In this document: positions 36,481 to 46,099 of the stretch, in pieces
Position numbering within the stretch: the stretch's first letter is position 1
Layout: the number at the start of each line of letters is the position of its first letter
Source: Tachypleus tridentatus
Lineage: Eukaryota; Arthropoda; Merostomata; Xiphosura; Limulidae
Length of the DNA stretch: 64,000 bases
Assembly (NCBI RefSeq): GCF_004210375.1
Contig: NW_027467782.1
Coordinates: 26,329,276 to 26,393,275 of the forward strand
Direction: 5' to 3'
The notes under the pieces: model-generated
Told to the model about the DNA's origin: nothing
Database searches by the model: none
Seen by the model: the letters and a program-made list of their open reading frames with translations, nothing else
Made by a program: the position numbers and the translations under genes

Positions 36481-36586
36481 AAACACTATCAGTAATTCCA
36501 GCCATTTAGTTTTGTAATTTCAATACTACCAGTCTTTCCTCCTTGTGTAATATTGTGATCTGAACATTATCATTCTTTCCTTACAG

Positions 36587-36654
36587 CTTCATAGGCCTTC
36601 TCACTATGGTATCAGTGGTGAATTTGAAACTTCTCTTATGCGAGCAAGTGCAAG
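36587..36654 (+). CDS. Prolyl 4-hydroxylase alpha-like, exon 2
   Basis: A 68-nt exon reading LHRPSHYGISGEFETSLMRA then SA. It occupies the place of the family segment with (K)P.L.RA.V.......YR.SK. The match is weaker than in neighbouring exons, but the acceptor TTACAG, the donor GTGTGT and the phase fit both sides: its last two bases plus the first of the next exon give the Ser of SSWL. Confidence 0.75.
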
Positions 36655-36779
36655 GTGTGTATTCAAGATATAAGTGAGTATGTCGACAGTGGATGAATAT
36701 TTAACAACTAGAGGTTTATCACCTCGTTTAATGGTTATTGATTGAATGGTCTATGTATTAGTGTAACAAATTGAAGAGA

Positions 36780-36975
36780 TGGACTTCTTTATTTTGTATT
36801 ATGAAGGACTAATCCATTGTTGTTGTACTGGGAGGGATTTATCTGTTGTTGTTGTTTTAAGATTAATTTTTTATTGTTGCTGTATAATGAGAGAAAACTC
36901 TACTGTCATTGTACTGTGATATACTACTCCACTGTTGTTGTACTGTGATAGACTATTCTTGTTGTTGTTGTGTGA
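36780..36975. repeat. Degenerate GTT-rich tandem repeat
   Basis: The pattern ccattgttgttgtactgtga followed by tagactaat recurs about five times at roughly 35-45 bp spacing, within the hydroxylase intron. Confidence 0.65.
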
Positions 36976-37305
36976 TGGATAATATAATGTATTGTAAGGA
37001 ACTTCTCTCTGTGTGTTGTGTTGTAAAGTAATACTTTAAAAGACCTACTGTTATTCTAACATGTACATATCTAAAAGTTACGTCTTGTAAGACAGTTTGA
37101 TCGCTTGGATGGCAAAGAAAATCATAAATGTTTACTAGATTTGTTGCCACAGTATTTCTCAGCAAAACATATTAATAGTAAAGTAGATGAACAGAGATAT
37201 TATGAAGACCAAGTAATTAATCAGATAATTAGAGGGAAGTTTCTTTTGGTGATGAAATAAATTTACTATATTTTTTTCACAAGAATATTTTTCTGTACCT
37301 TCTAG

Positions 37306-37417
37306 CTCTTGGTTGACGAAAGAAAATGATCCAGTTATTGTGAAATTGGACCATCGAGTTGCAATGATTACAGGGTTGGCTACAAAGTACAGTAACGAAG
37401 AAGCTGAAGCTTACCAG
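37306..37417 (+). CDS. Prolyl 4-hydroxylase alpha-like, exon 3
   Basis: Reads SSWLTKENDPVIVKLDHRVA, then MITGLATKYSNEEAEAYQ. This is the family's SAWL...E.PVV.RI..RI...TGL....AE.LQ segment. The exon ends in phase 0 at TACCAG before GTGGAA. The same border sequence is then reiterated by the following minisatellite, so the true donor is the first of about twenty look-alikes. Confidence 0.9.
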
Positions 37418-38480
37418 GTGGAATATATTGTTGATTAATAAATGAGATTTAGAATACTGTACATGACCAGATAGGATACACTGTTGATTAATGAACAAGA
37501 TTAAAAATACTGTAGTTTACCAGGTAGGATACACTGTTGATTAATAAACAAAATTAAAAATATTGTAGTTTACCAGGTAGGATACACTGTTGATTAATAA
37601 ACAAAATTAAAAATATTGTAGTTTACCAGGTAGGATACACTGTTGATTAATAAACAAAATTAAAAATATTGTAGTTTACCAGGTAGGATACACATTAATA
37701 AACAAAATTAAAAATATTGAAGTTTACCAGGTAGATACATTGTTGATTAATGAACAAGATTAAAAATACTGTAGTTTACCAGGTAGGATACACTGTTGAT
37801 TAATGAACGAGATTAAAAATACTGTAGTTTACCAGGTAGGATACACTGTTGATTAATAAACAAAATTAAAAATATTGTAGTTTACCAGGTAGGATACACT
37901 GTTGATTAATAAACAAAATTAAAAATATTGTAGTTTACCAGGTAGGATACACTGTTGATTAATGAACAAAATTAAAAATATTGTAGTTTACCAGGTAGGA
38001 TACACTATTGAATAATGAACGAAATTAAAAATATTGTAGTTTACCAGGTAGGATACACTATTGAATAATGAACAAAATTAAAAATATTGTAGTTTACCAG
38101 GTAGGATACACTGTTGATTAATGAACAAAATTAAAAATATTGTAGTTTACCAGGTAGGATACACTGTTGATTAATAAACAAAATTAAAAATATTGTAGTT
38201 TACCAGGTAGGATACACTGTTGATTAATAAACAAAATTAAAAATATTGTAGTTTACCAGGTAGGATACACTGTTGATTAATGAACGAGATTAAAAATATT
38301 GTAGTTTATCAGGTAGAATATATTGTTGATTAATGAACAAGTTTAAAAATATTGTAGTTTACCAGGTAGGATAATCTATATGGTTGATGAATTAACCAGA
38401 TTAAAAAAAAATCATAGCTTATCAGGTATGATGTACTTTTGTTTATTTATCGAGGTTTAGAATATTGTACCTTACCTGGT
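37418..38480. repeat. Minisatellite of a splice-donor unit, 53 bp, ~18-20 copies
   Basis: Each unit reads tttaccaggtaggatacact, gttgattaataaacaaaatt, aaaaatattgtag. It starts at the last bases of exon 3 (TTACCAG) and repeats the exon/intron border and the first ~45 bp of the intron. Copies between 37,500 and 38,300 are nearly identical. Those at 38,400-38,900 are increasingly decayed, with related blocks still visible around 38,760 and 38,910. Confidence 0.95.
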
Positions 38481-38794
38481 AGGATATATTGTCCATTAAA
38501 TGACAAGAGTCAGCATAGTGTAGGTTACCTCATGCCATATATTTTTGATTAATCAATTAAATTCAGAATACTTTTTCTTTTTAGATGGGCTAGCCTGTTG
38601 ATTAATTAATGAGATTCATAATAATATAGCTGGTAAATAAGGTAATATACTGTCTACAATTCATGATATTTAGAATACTGTAGCTCACCCTATTTAGTAT
38701 TTACTGATGAATTCATGGCATTCAGAATATCAGTATAGGATAATATTATTGTTAATTAATTTAGGAGGATCAAAATGCTGTAGCTTACCAGGGA

Positions 38795-38880
38795 AAAAAA
38801 GAATAAAAATCTTATAACCCGAACGCTTTCGAAAGGTGTACTTTTCTTTTTGAGGGGCACACTGGGAATGGAATAACTAG
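38795..38880 (-). other. Penelope-terminus-like fragment
   Basis: On the minus strand CTCAAAAAGAAAAGTACACC is followed by TTTCGAAAGCGTTCGGGTTA. The ...CGAAAGC.TTCGGGTT pattern resembles termini of Penelope-like elements that carry hammerhead-like motifs, but the CUGAUGA box is not intact. Weak evidence. Confidence 0.3.
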
Positions 38881-38924
38881 ATACTTTTTGATTAATTGTC
38901 GAGATTCAGAATACTGTAGCTTGG

Positions 38925-39010
38925 AAATATTTTTGTTTGTCTTCTGAATTTTGTGCAAAGCTACATTAGAGCTATCTGTGTTTGTCATTCCTAATTTAGC
39001 AGTGTAATAA
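38925..39010 (+). mobile_element. tRNA-derived SINE, long type, 5' fragment
   Basis: Blocks attttgtgcaaagctacatt, gagctatctgtgtttgtcat, tcctaatttagcagtgtaat match the first third of the long SINE at 40,008 and 52,975. The rest is missing. Confidence 0.65.
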
Positions 39011-39099
39011 GATGCTATTCGAGAAAAATATTCATAAGAGATGAAAAAGTGATTTGTAGAAATTCAAAATCAGATTAGTTCATACATTTCTCAGAAATA

Positions 39100-39212
39100 A
39101 GTGCATTAGTAAGTCTACAAATCTACACTGCTAAAATACAGGATTCGATTTCCCGCAATTTACAAAGCAGATAGTCCAAAGTAACTTTGCCTGAAGTCAA
39201 ACAAACAATTAA
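39100..39212 (-). mobile_element. tRNA-derived SINE, short type, inverted
   Basis: On the minus strand: gtttgtttgacttcaggcaa, ctttggactatctgctttgt, gggaaatcgaatcctgtatt, ttagcagtgtag. It has the order of the short SINE and a B-box-like aatcgaatcc. Confidence 0.6.
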
Positions 39213-39344
39213 AAACTAATTTATTGTATTACTTGTTACATAGAAACAATGCTATTAACTTCTGTATAAAACACGATTTGCTGAGAAATATCCAAACATT
39301 GTTATGAGTTCTGTAGTTTATAATTACATCTTTTTTACTATAAG

Positions 39345-39448
39345 ATGTAGGTTATGGAAGGAAATATGGACATATATATTGTTTTACTTCAAAGTTTCAA
39401 GGATTTGAATACCGGGCTGGAGACCGGATAGCAACGTGGATGTTCTAT
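39345..39448 (+). CDS. Prolyl 4-hydroxylase alpha-like, exon 4, HxD motif missing
   Basis: The useful frame reads GYGRKYGHIYCFTSKFQGF then EYRAGDRIATWMFY. The end matches the family's GNRIATWLFYMSDV region exactly in place. The start corresponds to NYG.GG.Y.PHFD, where His and Asp bind iron, but YGHIYCF stands there instead. Possible AG acceptors at 39,343-39,344 and 39,349-39,350 leave the exon out of phase with exon 3, so a base is probably gained or lost here. The copy may be inactive, or the sequence may be wrong. Donor GTAAGT. Confidence 0.75.
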
Positions 39449-40007
39449 GTAAGTTAATAATTTTAAATATTTGTTAATTACTTAACACAAACTACAGAAC
39501 TAAACCTATCATGGCCTAATTTGATTTAAATATTCCAACTAGTCTTTCTGTCTGTTTATAAAGATATAATGTCTGTTTAAAGTTTAGAGAAACAACAACA
39601 TTTTGTTGTTTTATCTTAACGTCAAAGCAGCTTTCAGGTATGATAGAAAGATTTTTGTGAGGGAAAAACAGAAGAATATTTCTTCATATTCTTTCCGTTA
39701 AGTAGCTGATGTCTAATATATTTTTAAAATGACTCTTTATTCAGTTACGTTTTTTTATTTTGTAGACCTAACAAATGAAATATTTTTATAAATGTTCTAT
39801 GAAATATTAAGTAACTATTCCATTTCTAACAAACAAAATACTTTCTTTTCTTAACAAAGCTAATATTTTTTTTAACATATCAGTGAACTATTCATAAATA
39901 TCTCATAAGTTTTAAGGCCTAACAACAACAGTACTGCTGTAAAAATCACCATTTGTGGGCTAGAAAGACTAATACTTTTTTGTAGTTTTCATTACGAAAA
40001 CAGTGAG

Positions 40008-40255
40008 ATGAGTTTGTTTTTGAATTTCGCACAAAGCTACTCAAGGGCCATCTGCGTTAGCCGTTCCTAATTTTGCAGTGTAAAACTAGAGTCATCACCA
40101 CCCACTGCCAACTCTTGGGCTACTCTTTTATCGACGAATAGTGGGATTGATCGTAACTTTATAACGCTTCTTACAGTGAGGGGATGCGAACCCGCGACCC
40201 TCACATTATGAGTCGCACATCTTAACCCACCTGGCCCTGCCGGGACAGATAAATT
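40008..40255 (+). mobile_element. tRNA-derived SINE, long type, near full length
   Basis: Full order of blocks: gtttgtttttgaatttcgca, caaagctactcaagggccat, tcctaattttgcagtgtaaa, catcaccacccactgccaac, tcttgggctactcttttatc, tagtgggattgatcg, then gcgaacccgcgaccctcaca and taacccacctggccctgccg. The tRNA-like end (gaacccgcgaccctc and taacccacctggcc, reading as an inverted tRNA head) is well preserved, so this is one of the younger copies. It lies in the hydroxylase intron just before exon 5. Confidence 0.9.
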
Positions 40256-40281
40256 ACGCTAATAGTACATTTTAATTTCAG

Positions 40282-40350
40282 CTATCTGATGTCGGGGCTG
40301 GTGGAGCCACTACTTTTACTTATGCCAGAACTGTGGTTTGGCCAAAGAAG
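40282..40350 (+). CDS. Prolyl 4-hydroxylase alpha-like, exon 5
   Basis: A 69-nt exon in phase 0: LSDVGAGGATTFTYARTVVW then PKK. It matches the family's MSDV.AGGATVFP......V.PKKG almost residue by residue. Acceptor TTTCAG, donor GTAAAG. Confidence 0.93.
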
Positions 40351-40530
40351 GTAAAGTTACATTTATTTTACGTTTATTAATGTCATTCTTGTATTATTAT
40401 CATAACAAAAACCTTAATATTATGAACAGTTTAAATACAATCGGATGTGTGATGAAGTAACCAAACTGAAAAGTTCGGAAAATTCAAAGACAAAAATACT
40501 TTTAAAAAACACTACCTATACTATTTCCAG

Positions 40531-40627
40531 GGATCTGCTGCATTCTGGTGGAATTTAAAAAGAAATGGGGAAGGAGACGAGATGACCCGTCACAGGGCGT
40601 GTCCAGTGCTGCACAGATCTAAGTGGG
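40531..40627 (+). CDS. Prolyl 4-hydroxylase alpha-like, exon 6
   Basis: Reads GSAAFWWNLKRNGEGDEMTR, then HRACPVLHRSKW. The family has G.A.FWYNL...GEGD..TRHAACPVL.G.KW. The second iron-binding His (TRH) and the 2-oxoglutarate-binding Lys (SKW) are both present. Acceptor TTCCAG, donor GTAAGT, phase 1 at the end. Confidence 0.93.
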
Positions 40628-40918
40628 GTAAGTGTTAACTGACCTAATTTTATGTCCGTTTTCGTTACAAGATAGTGATCAGATTGAACTAAAAAATGAC
40701 TCAAACATGTCAGATGGTTATCAACTCCATTGAATATTATATGTTTTGAACAGAATTCTAAATAGATTAGCAAGTCTAACTATTGAGACCTATGAAGAGA
40801 GAATAAAGTACATGTAATTAATAACCATGGAAAACATGGCTGACTAAACGACAGCACAATTTTAGAATTTCTGATTTCAGACAAACGTTTCTAATTTTCT
40901 TCATTTCTTGTACATTAG

Positions 40919-40941
40919 GAAATACTTTAATCAACACTTGA
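40919..40941 (+). CDS. Prolyl 4-hydroxylase alpha-like, possible last exon, short
   Basis: After acceptor ACATTAG the phase left by exon 6 gives GNTLINT then TGA. The family continues KWVSNKWI...GQEFRRPC, so GNTLI could match the (V)SNKWI part, but the conserved end is missing. It may be a truncated terminus, a frame break, or not the real last exon. Confidence 0.4.
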
Positions 40942-40974
40942 TTCCAGCTATAAGCGTGTACATCTATAGTGAGT

Positions 40975-41240
40975 GTGAACAGTACAAGTCAAAACACAGA
41001 TCATTGTACACTATTGCACAAGTACAAATATGTAACACAGATCATTGCACACTGTCAACTGTAATAGTACAAACGTGTAAAACAAATTATTGTACACTGT
41101 CATCTGTACTTGTCAAATATGTAACACAGATCCTTGTACACTGTCAACTGTACTAGTCAAATATGTAACACATCCTTGTACACTGCCAACTGTAATAGTA
41201 GACACATGTAACTTAGAGATAACACAGAATAGTTATTTGT
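40975..41240. repeat. Tandem repeat, ~50-bp unit, about five copies
   Basis: The unit acacagatcattgtacactg followed by tcaactgtactagtcaaata and tgta recurs with moderate divergence just past the last hydroxylase exon. Confidence 0.85.
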
Positions 41241-41339
41241 TGTCAAATACATAAAACAGTTCTAACAGGTTTTAACACATGTGGAGTGACATGCATTAAA
41301 ATATGTAAAAATTACATGAAAAATATGCATGGAACTGTA

Positions 41340-41435
41340 GATCTAACTGTAATACTATCATAGAGAAATAGTGTGCAAGTTTTATCTGCAGTACTGTCGC
41401 ATAGAAATAGTGTGCAAGTTTTATCTGCAGCAACA
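41340..41435. repeat. Two-copy tandem repeat, ~41 bp
   Basis: catagagaaatagtgtgcaa followed by gttttatctgcagtactgtc and its near-copy catagaaatagtgtgcaagt. Confidence 0.8.
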
Positions 41436-41449
41436 GAACCATTGTAAAA

Positions 41450-42890
41450 TATAACAGACGTATATTAGCACTCAGTGAACTATTATAGAAAACAACAAAT
41501 TAGAGTAGAACACTAGAAATATGGTAGAACACAACAGAAATTTTAAAACACAATTGAAAAAAATTGAAATCTAGGTCTTATTAGGTAAAAACTTGTTTCA
41601 AAAGGAGTTTCAACAACTCCCAGACCAAATATATATCTTCACTTGAGAATGACACTAGATAACAATAATGGAATATAGGAAGTCCAGTTAGCTTCTATTC
41701 TGGAAATAGTAAATAGGGAATTTATATGTGAAAACCATGTCTTAAAGTGAAAGGTTCTTTTCAGATGTTTTAAAATATTATTGAACGAAAATCAACCATG
41801 TAGCACAAAGATTGCACCCAAGGATTTTAACTCTTGCAACACATCTGTGAATAAACTCATGTCTAAATACTTTGTCAAGAAAAAGTGATAACATTATTTG
41901 AATGAGGGTCTTATTTACAGTACCAGAATAGAAGGATCATTGATGTAACTGGAAAGTATTACAAGACAAATATCTTTATGGGCAATTGAGTGCATTACAA
42001 AAGATTGGAGCAAGTGTAAAAAATTCAGACCAATGCTTAGATGGGCAAAGGAAGAAATCCTAAAGGTCCAATAACTGCTATAAATGTCAGTGGAGGGAGT
42101 ATGTTTTAGAATTTGTTTGCTAGATACTAAAGTACAAGACATTATGAAGCATGTTGATAATTTACTTGTTGGTACCAAGAAACATCCTCTTTTTTGTATT
42201 GCATGTAGGAAAAAATGATAATGAAAACTAGACAAGAGAGAGGAAATGCTTTAAAAGTATAAAGAATGCCATAAGAGATTTAAGGATAGAAATACACATC
42301 TGAGGTTTAAGGAATACTCCTTCAAGCCAGATACTGAAATAAATTATTGAGTAAGATCCAAAGTTTAAGTAACAGATTGTCAAGTGGAAGTGGATACTAA
42401 GGCCAACTTAGTTTTTACGATAAGGGAGAGATTATATGCTAAAGATGAGATTCACTTAAGTAGGTTAGTTAGTAGGATGTCTGGTGAACTTCTAAAGATG
42501 TTTGTAAAGATATTCAGTCAGTTACTATCATATCCAAAGTCACATGTTGCTGCTATCAGGAACTGCTGCCAACCTGATCTATTATTCATCCTATGACTCA
42601 ACTCTACAAGACCCTTTTGTATAGTTGCAAATAAGCTAACTAGGGCAATGTGAAATTTGTATACATGAAGTATAACAAGATAAATACGTATTAAAGACAA
42701 ATTTAGTAAATTTGACAGTGATTCCATGCACTAGGCAACCAGCATTTTGCATAACTTAATTTTTGAAGTCATCCTGGATCATTTGTTCATTGGCTAAAAC
42801 CTACAAAAACCTGATTGGACAAAAGCAGATAATTGTCACACCCATAAATCACATATTGTACTGATCTTGTATTGATAAAACAATATTAAT
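41450..42890. other. No recognised gene
   Basis: Several open stretches exist but none gave a recognisable domain. The texture (gene-like composition with scattered stops) suggests old transposon DNA. Confidence 0.35.
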
Positions 42891-42906
42891 ACAGGAAAAG
42901 AAGAAA

Positions 42907-43071
42907 ATGGCTTGTAAGTGCAAAGGGCATATGTATGATACTTGTAGGAAATGTTCTCGATGTCAGTGTGGATGCAACAGTTTAGGCTTGGAGATCAAAA
43001 TGGCAAAAGAAAGTGGGAAACAGCTGCAGAGAAAATTAAAGGCAGAAAGAAAAAAGAAGAGGAAGGATTGA
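42907..43071 (+). CDS. Small cysteine-rich basic open frame, unknown
   Basis: Fifty-four codons from an ATG: the first 24 residues (MACKCKGHMYDTCRKCSRCQ and on) hold eight cysteines spaced C-x-C, C-x2-C-x2-C-x-C-x-C, and the rest is strongly basic (KAERKKKRKD). It looks like a metal-binding finger plus nuclear-type basic tail. It is not a family I recognise. It sits among LINE fragments and may be a piece of a transposon protein. Confidence 0.3.
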   Translation: MACKCKGHMYDTCRKCSRCQCGCNSLGLEIKMAKESGKQLQRKLKAERKKKRKD

Positions 43072-43379
43072 TTATACTATTCCATTCTGGAGTGATAAAG
43101 ATGAAAAGTCTAGCATTATTTCTAAAGATCCCTTGGATTTCATGATACCAAAAAACGAAGCAGATTATCCACGAACTCATGTGTAAAAGCAAGGTATTAT
43201 TGTAGTACTTCAACAGGGCACAGGAATGATGTCTATTCATTTTGAAAGTTTTTTTTTTGGTATCAAATCCAGAGCAATGTCAAACTTCCAAATTGAGAAG
43301 TTTGATAGACGGAATGTTTCAGACCTCTTGACAAGAATAATTATTTGCTTGCATTCTGTATGACTATAATAAGGATTCT

Positions 43380-43600
43380 ATGCACCATGTTACTTCAAAG
43401 AGATGCTTAAGGTCTAATGTACATAATAGGAAATGACATTTTTAACATATATGATGATACAAAAGTATTCTCATCTGTCAACGATGTGCAACATTCTCTG
43501 CCAGAGAAAAGTTATACTTGCTCTGATATGTTACTCAGGGGCATTCAAAGAAGTGAAAGAGAGATTGAAGAAGAAGCTTTTTAAACAACTACATGGCACT
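43380..43600 (+). mobile_element. LINE reverse transcriptase fragment, weak
   Basis: The frame at 43,437-43,500 reads NDIFNIYDDTKVFSSVNDV, fitting the catalytic F/YADDTK..... block of CR1/L2-like RTs with A changed to D. No further RT motifs were found with confidence on either side. Confidence 0.45.
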
Positions 43601-44720
43601 TTCATTGACTGAAGACTGGGTTTCAGCTAGAACCTACAGAATGATTTGTCCAACTGCACTGAAAGCAATAGAGTACCATTGACCAAGGTGATGAGGATTA
43701 TCCCACTAATGCCAAGATGAAGGCCTTTGTTTACTCTGAAAACAAATAGAAAAAAATAGAGAAGAATACAACAAACTATGCTTGATCTTAGAAAATAGGC
43801 TGAGAAAGTTAGTCAACAATGCAATACTATACATACATCTTCCAAGGTGGACATTCACCAAAAAGAATTAAGTTGAATACTGTGTACTATGAGAGTCAAA
43901 AACTTGCAACAGTGCTGGTAAATTTGTGAATTTTTCATTAAAATTCTGTTTGGAATTTTAGTTAAACCTGAAAACACTAAAAATATGGTTTTAACTCATT
44001 GTGGAATAATGTTACATATTAATGTCTACCATACAGCCCAAATCCTAAGTGCCTGGCCCTTGAAAGCATTGTTTAAAATAAAAATAGTAAATTCAACAAT
44101 TTGTTTAGCTGCTATTATTCTAGTATCAGGAATATTAGGAACAAGATAGATAAGTTCAAAGTTGTAGTTGAAATTGGAGAGTGTGGTATAATAGGAAACA
44201 TGGGAACTTTGTTAAGCTTGGAAAATATTGATAATAGGAATCATTTTGAAACTAGCTGATGTAATGTATCCATTCAAAGCATATGGAAGACAATAGGGAT
44301 CCCTTGGGGTAGAATAGTACATCAGATCCAACTGCCCTAAGGGTACCTGTGAGGTTTGGTGACAAAAAAGTTTAATAGTTTGCCAGCCATAAGTGAACAA
44401 ATGTACAGGAAAGACATAAGGTCCCCAGGGAGAGATCCAAATGCTAACTATTTGAGGTGCCTAAAGGTACAGGCCAGATTTGGTGACAATCAGTCCAGTG
44501 ATTCAAAAGTTACAAGTGGACACAAAATTTTTGTCAAGTTGTGCTTCATAAATAGATAAGAGGTCAAATTATTTAACAGTGAAAGGCTTTTTAAAGAAAA
44601 GGGGGGTTGAGAGACTATTTACCTAAGAAGTAAACTGTGGATTGTTAAGTTGAAAACTTTAGAATGGAAGTTACAATTAAAGGTTGCAAGTGTAGGAAGG
44701 TTTTAATTGGATTATTGTTA
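43600..44720. other. Unassigned, with an internal diverged repeat
   Basis: Segments around 44,335-44,385 and 44,462-44,510 share aaggtac, tttggtgacaa and ttt.atagtt/ttcaaaagtt spacing, so a ~125-bp unit may be duplicated. No gene was recognised. Confidence 0.35.
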
Positions 44721-44725
44721 AGGGA

Positions 44726-44793
44726 GTTAACATTATACAGTTTATTACTGACCTCATGTATGTGAGGTCGATGATAAACTGTATAATAACATC
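44726..44793. repeat. Perfect-cored hairpin, ~30-bp arms
   Basis: The arm gttaacattatacagtttat, tactgacctcat pairs with atgtgaggtcgatg, ataaactgtataataac. The outer ttatacagtttat/ataaactgtataa is perfect over 13 bp, and gacctca/tgaggtc pairs near the loop. It could be a foldback element end or a regulatory hairpin; no gene context supports a terminator. Confidence 0.8.
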
Positions 44794-44879
44794 AAGGATT
44801 TTACTTATACAAATATTGATGCAATCGTAATAGGAGAATAATTTTAGATACACTGATTGAGACCGTGTAAAGTGAAGTA

Positions 44880-45560
44880 ATGAAAGAGAGAGACTTCTTG
44901 AAATGATTCAAGATGGTTTTCTATACCCAAGAGTCAGTCAGCAAACAAGCAAGAAGGTATTCTATTTTGGATTTATTAACTGCTAATCTTTAAAGATGAA
45001 ATGCTTCTATGATTTGAAGTGGAGGAGTATTTAGAGAAAAGTGATCACTAAATAGTTAAGTGTAATGTTTTGCTATACTTTGAGAAAAACAAGAAATGAG
45101 ATCTTTGTTCTTCTGAGACCTTGATGCAAGATTTATCATTCGTGAAAAAAATAGATTAAGCCAAAAAAGCAAAAGAATAACAGGAAAGATCAAATTTAAC
45201 TAGTTTACTAAAGATATAAAAGAGAAAATCAGGGATAAATTCCATGATGTTAAGTGATTTTAAGATATTTAAATTGACAGATATGTTAAAAAATTTGTAG
45301 AACTAGAGAAAAGCTACAGATTTTCTTCAAAAAAAATTAGGAAGCTCAAATGGGCTTATTTAGCTGATAAAGTTAAAACTAATTACAAAGATATATTTTC
45401 AAAGTATGTTAAAGACAACTAAATTGTTAATGGTAGGAGTGGCTTCTGGTTCCTCATACTGGTTGACTGGGTTGTAAGGAAATTTGGACTAAAGCCAGGT
45501 ATACATAAATGATTCTAATTCTACATTCAGAAATAAATCTTCTCCATCAGGTTTGATACT
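44880..45560 (+). mobile_element. CR1/L2-like LINE relic
   Basis: Plus-strand frames: LDLLTANL and a decayed SDH block (end of the endonuclease domain, 44,970-45,050), KDIKEKIRDKF (45,210, the same linker as in the LINE at 15.2 kb), then FSSKKIRKLKWAYLADKVKT followed by NYKDIFSKYVKDN (45,320-45,420). Many stops. It is the 5' half of the same kind of LINE as at 15 kb. Confidence 0.7.
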
Positions 45561-45599
45561 GAAGAACCAGCATTCCTGCTGCTCAAAATATTTGAAATT

Positions 45600-46095
45600 A
45601 GGTATAATCTTTATGATTATACATTCTTTTAACTATATATAAAGTTATGAAATGGACTTGAAGTTTGAAACATAGCAAATAAATGTCACATAACATCAGA
45701 ATTATTGATTCTGACAACAGAAACGTATTGAGTTTCTGTCTTTTCTAATATTCAGCCTGTAAAGCCGTTATCAAATATAACAAATTCAGAAAAGAAAAAT
45801 AAAGGAATGTAATAGAATGTGTTACAGCGAATGACAGAGATAACATGAGAGTTGTTGCAAAGTCAAATTTATGAGTTATTTCAAAAGACCATAATATATT
45901 TATGATGTGTTATATTTACAAAGTTTAATTTGTTAAATTATTTTACATAAATACAAAAACAAAACAGTCCAATTTATGAATCACTACTATTTATATGAAA
46001 TGATTTATGTTTCTACCACAAAACTACTATGGGACTTGTAAACCTGATTAACTATTCTAGCACAATCCTTTTGAGAATTGGCAAATACAAATAAA
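45600..46095. other. No recognised gene
   Basis: AT-rich spacer between the LINE relic and the large dispersed repeat. Confidence 0.4.
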
Positions 46096-46099
46096 AAAC

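Noticed and set aside
40170..40255. Inverted tRNA gene at gcgaacccgcgaccctc
   Set aside because: It is the tRNA-derived end of the long SINE; the rest of the SINE is directly attached.
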